Assembly (NCBI GenBank): GCA_965368585.1
Contig: CBDUNM010000116.1
Span: forward strand, 1-16,486
Source: JARRQB01 sp965368585
Lineage (GTDB): Bacteria > Pseudomonadota > Gammaproteobacteria > Chromatiales > Chromatiaceae
Reading direction: 5' to 3'
DNA length: 16,486 bases
The first letter of the stretch is position 1, and every line of letters begins with the position of its first letter. A program made the position numbers and the translations under genes. Under the pieces are notes generated by a model, which had not been told where the DNA came from, did not search any database, and saw only the letters and a list, made by a program, of their open reading frames with translations. Positions 14,429-16,486 of the stretch are shown piece after piece.

Positions 14429-16297
14429 ATGATCATCGAGCGTATTCACGCCATCAATCTCCTCAAATACGCCGAACTCAAGCTGGAAAAATTGCCGCAG
14501 GAAGGATTGATCGCCATCAGCGGGCTCAACGAATCCGGCAAAAGCACGATCGGCGAGACGGTGTGCTTTGCGTTGTTCGGCAGGACTTTTTCATTGGGCT
14601 TTGCCGAAACCGACAAGATTTTACGCTGGGGCGAGTTGCAGTGCTCGGCCACGCTGGGCTTTCAGGTGGAAGGCGTGCGCTACGAGCTGTCCCGGTTCTT
14701 GGATCGTGAGGGCAACCACAGCGCCAAGCTGACCCGCGCGGGCGACCAACAGCCCTGTGCGAGGGGTGTGACCGACGTTGCGGACGCGGTGTTGCAGTTA
14801 CTCGGGTTCGAGTTCGAAGAATTTATTGAATCCTTCTATCTGGCCCAACGCGAGATCACGACGCCGCACCCGCACAGCCATGCGGTGAAGATCATGGCCG
14901 GTGTCGCGCCGCTGGAAACGGTGATCGACGAATGCGAGCAGGAGATCAAGGATTTTCAGGAGAAGATTGTCGAACTGGGCGCGGAACTGGACACCGCCGA
15001 GCAGGAAATGCGCGAGCTCAAGGTGGAAGAGGGGCTGCTGATCCGGATTGAGGACGAGCGCACGGCATTGGAGCACCGGGTCGGGGACAACCGGCGCACC
15101 TTGGAGGCGCTTGACGCGGGATTCGAGCACTTTTCGCAGACCTCGCCGCAGTTGCTCGACGCGCGCCGTGCGCGTGGTGTCGCCGCGACGATCAGGATGG
15201 GTTTTTTTCTGCTGGCCGCCGCCGCCGCGGGTCTATGGGGTTTGCTCACGCAGGCGCCCCAGCTTTCACTCTCGACGCAGATCCAGGCCGGGGTGCAGCG
15301 GATTCTGCCTCAGTGGCAGGCGGGTTCCGCCAACTACATCGGGTTCGTTGCCATCGTCTTCGCGCTGTTGTTCGTACTTGCGTGGTTGCGGGTGTCCAAC
15401 AAACGACGCCTGGCGCAGCAGCTCACGGTCGAAGCTGCTTTGTTCGCCGAACCGCTCGCGCAGGCGCGTGAGGTGGAGGATATAGTCGTCGCGGAGCAAT
15501 CCATGATCGGTGACCGACCGGGCGCCGGAAAAGCACAAAATGGAAAAAACCCAATACGACCCGATCAGGCGGCGTTCAACGCCATTCGTGCGAGCGTCGT
15601 GAACGGAGTCGCGAGCGTGGACACGGTCAACGAATACGTAGGGAGCGAGCGCGACTGGCTGCAAAACCTCCTGCTGCGACAGTCGCTGTACATGTCGGAT
15701 CTCGACCAGGTGATCGAAGACGAGACCGCCCGCGTGCAACAGGCCGCGCGCCTGCACGAAGTCATCGACGGATTGCATAAACAGCGCGACTCGCTGGGCG
15801 CTCAGATCGAGATACGCCACAAGGCCATTGAGCTGCTCGAGGGCGCGTCGCGCTACCAGTCGGGTCATTTCAATCGGGATATCCGGGAACTGGTTGGGCG
15901 TACGCTGCCGCTGTTCACGGACGGACGCTACGAACACCTCAAGATCGGTACGGATCTCACGGTACAGGTTTTTTCCAGTGATAAACGGGATTTCATGGTG
16001 CTGGACGAAGTATCCAGTGGCACCCAGCGGCAGATCATGCTGGCGCTGCGTCTCGCCCTGTCGCAAAAGCTTCTCGACCGGGCGGTAAAAGGCAAGCAGT
16101 TCGCGTTTCTCGACGAGCCCTTCGCCTTCTTCGACGAAGCCCGCACCCGCAGAGCGCTCAACGCGCTCAAGCGCCTGGACAACGACATCAGCCAGATCTG
16201 GATTGTCGCTCAGAGTTTTCCGGCTGACGAGCTCGGCGAGTTTGCGGCCCACATCGATTGCGGTCGCGAGATAGATGTTCTAACCATTGAGGAATGA
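14429..16297 (+). CDS. Rad50/SbcC/YhaN-like ABC-type ATPase with a central membrane hairpin
   Basis: A protein of 622 residues with a split ABC ATPase head, as in SMC, Rad50 and RecN. The N-terminal half has Walker A GLNESGKST (32-40) and a probable Q-loop Gln140 (FYLAQREITTP). The C-terminal half has the signature SSGTQRQIMLALRLAL (about 529-544) and Walker B FAFLDEPFAFFDEAR (about 557-571). Coiled-coil segments lie at about 165-250 and 440-500. Midway, where Rad50 has its zinc hook, are two membrane helices (about 253-273 and 302-321) flanked by basic residues (ARGVAATIR, RVSNKRR), so both ends should be cytoplasmic. No CxxC hook is present. Start: ATG 14429 with AAGGGG upstream. No Mre11/SbcD-like nuclease is nearby. 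Probably a membrane-tethered DNA- or RNA-handling ATPase. Confidence 0.85.
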   Translation: MIIERIHAINLLKYAELKLEKLPQEGLIAISGLNESGKSTIGETVCFALFGRTFSLGFAETDKILRWGELQCSATLGFQVEGVRYELSRFLDREGNHSAKLTRAGDQQPCARGVTDVADAVLQLLGFEFEEFIESFYLAQREITTPHPHSHAVKIMAGVAPLETVIDECEQEIKDFQEKIVELGAELDTAEQEMRELKVEEGLLIRIEDERTALEHRVGDNRRTLEALDAGFEHFSQTSPQLLDARRARGVAATIRMGFFLLAAAAAGLWGLLTQAPQLSLSTQIQAGVQRILPQWQAGSANYIGFVAIVFALLFVLAWLRVSNKRRLAQQLTVEAALFAEPLAQAREVEDIVVAEQSMIGDRPGAGKAQNGKNPIRPDQAAFNAIRASVVNGVASVDTVNEYVGSERDWLQNLLLRQSLYMSDLDQVIEDETARVQQAARLHEVIDGLHKQRDSLGAQIEIRHKAIELLEGASRYQSGHFNRDIRELVGRTLPLFTDGRYEHLKIGTDLTVQVFSSDKRDFMVLDEVSSGTQRQIMLALRLALSQKLLDRAVKGKQFAFLDEPFAFFDEARTRRALNALKRLDNDISQIWIVAQSFPADELGEFAAHIDCGREIDVLTIEE

Positions 16298-16299
16298 GG

Positions 16300-16305
16300 T
16301 AGAAT
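16300..16305 (+). promoter_or_regulatory. Stable-RNA-type -10 box (TAGAAT) with GC-rich discriminator
   Basis: TAGAAT begins 2 bases after the ATPase stop codon and is followed at once by GCGCGGCGCGCGG. A GC-rich stretch between -10 and +1 is typical of tRNA/rRNA promoters under stringent control. Start would be near 16312. The -35 is poor, so this rests on the -10 box, the discriminator and the RNA gene downstream. Confidence 0.5.
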
Positions 16306-16310
16306 GCGCG

Positions 16311-16373
16311 GCGCGCGGCAAACCGAACCCCGAACGGGGAGTATCACAGGAGAAGGCTGCGCGCGGGTTTTTT
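16311..16373 (+). terminator. Terminator-like hairpin with U-tract; may be a small RNA or tRNA-leader attenuator
   Basis: GCGCGCGGC (16311-16319) pairs with GCTGCGCGC (16356-16364) in a 9-bp stem with one G-U pair. A nested hairpin, CCCC-GAAC-GGGG (16328-16339), sits inside. GGG and six T (16368-16373) follow. It could terminate the ATPase transcript. However, the only promoter-like element for the tRNA lies before it, and the predicted start coincides with the first base of the stem, so it may be a self-contained RNA of about 62 bases or an attenuator. Confidence 0.6.
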
Positions 16374-16395
16374 CAAACATCGCGAGTCAGAGTTT

Positions 16396-16486
16396 GGAGA
16401 GGTGGCTGAGTGGTTGAAAGCGCACGATTCGAAATCGTGTTTACGTTAGTAGCGTAACGAGGGTTCGAATCCCTCCCTCTCCGCCA
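16396..16486 (+). tRNA. tRNA-Ser (anticodon CGA)
   Basis: A complete class II tRNA of 91 bases. The acceptor stem GGAGAGG pairs with CCTCTCC, followed by discriminator G and encoded CCA at the last window bases. The D arm is GCTGAGTGGTTGAAAGC. The anticodon stem CACGA/TCGTG (16423-16439) encloses loop TTCGAAA with anticodon CGA (16430-16432), reading UCG. A long variable arm TTACG...CGTAA is typical of serine tRNA. The T arm is GAGGG-TTCGAAT-CCCTC. Only 22 bases separate it from the U-tract upstream, too few for its own promoter. Confidence 0.97.

Noticed and set aside
15266..16252. Open frame of 328 codons on the minus strand
   Set aside because: It is antisense to the ATPase gene, whose motifs are clear in the other strand.
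16311..16373. Possible bacterial SRP (4.5S) RNA because of the hairpin next to a tRNA
   Set aside because: The conserved GGAAGG-AGCA core of SRP RNA is absent and the element is too short.

Overview
The window looks like chromosomal DNA of a GC-rich Gammaproteobacterium or close relative. Support comes from a LpxL/HtrB-type lipid A acyltransferase (a Gram-negative outer membrane), YgfZ, a short GalU, an RNB exonuclease, HDOD and RND/MMPL proteins, and a tRNA-Ser with encoded CCA. The species cannot be named from the sequence. I see no phage, insertion sequence, CRISPR array or integron.

Layout. 2-1975 (+) is the 3' part of an RND/MMPL exporter with an unusual DNA-binding-like C-terminal tail. 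2040-2469 (+) is a collapsed pabB pseudogene. 2498-3874 (-) holds galU and, upstream of it, a small HExxH protein. 3946-4377 (-) is a rhodanese. 4544-5437 (+) is a lipid A-type acyltransferase that appears to be leaderless and is divergent from the rhodanese. 5438-5788 holds no recognisable gene. 5789-8724 (+) is a coupled pair: an exported, membrane-anchored von Willebrand A protein and a membrane-anchored coiled-coil protein with a very acidic tail. 8780-10196 (-) is a decayed Na+/H+ antiporter with an internal deletion and a frameshift. 10301-12265 (-) carries an HDOD protein and YgfZ. 12355-16297 (+) carries an RNase II-like exonuclease, a 63-residue protein and a Rad50/YhaN-like ATPase with a membrane hairpin in its middle. 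16300-16486 has a stable-RNA-like promoter, a compact hairpin RNA with a U-tract, and tRNA-Ser(CGA).

Three themes stand out. Two genes (pabB and the antiporter) have lost their middles while both ends remain recognisable, which suggests either ongoing gene decay or assembly collapse. The vWA/acidic coiled-coil pair and the small-protein/membrane-ATPase pair are the best candidates for poorly described systems. The DNA before tRNA-Ser looks like a self-contained small RNA or attenuator, because any transcript from the visible promoter must pass a terminator-like hairpin to reach the tRNA.
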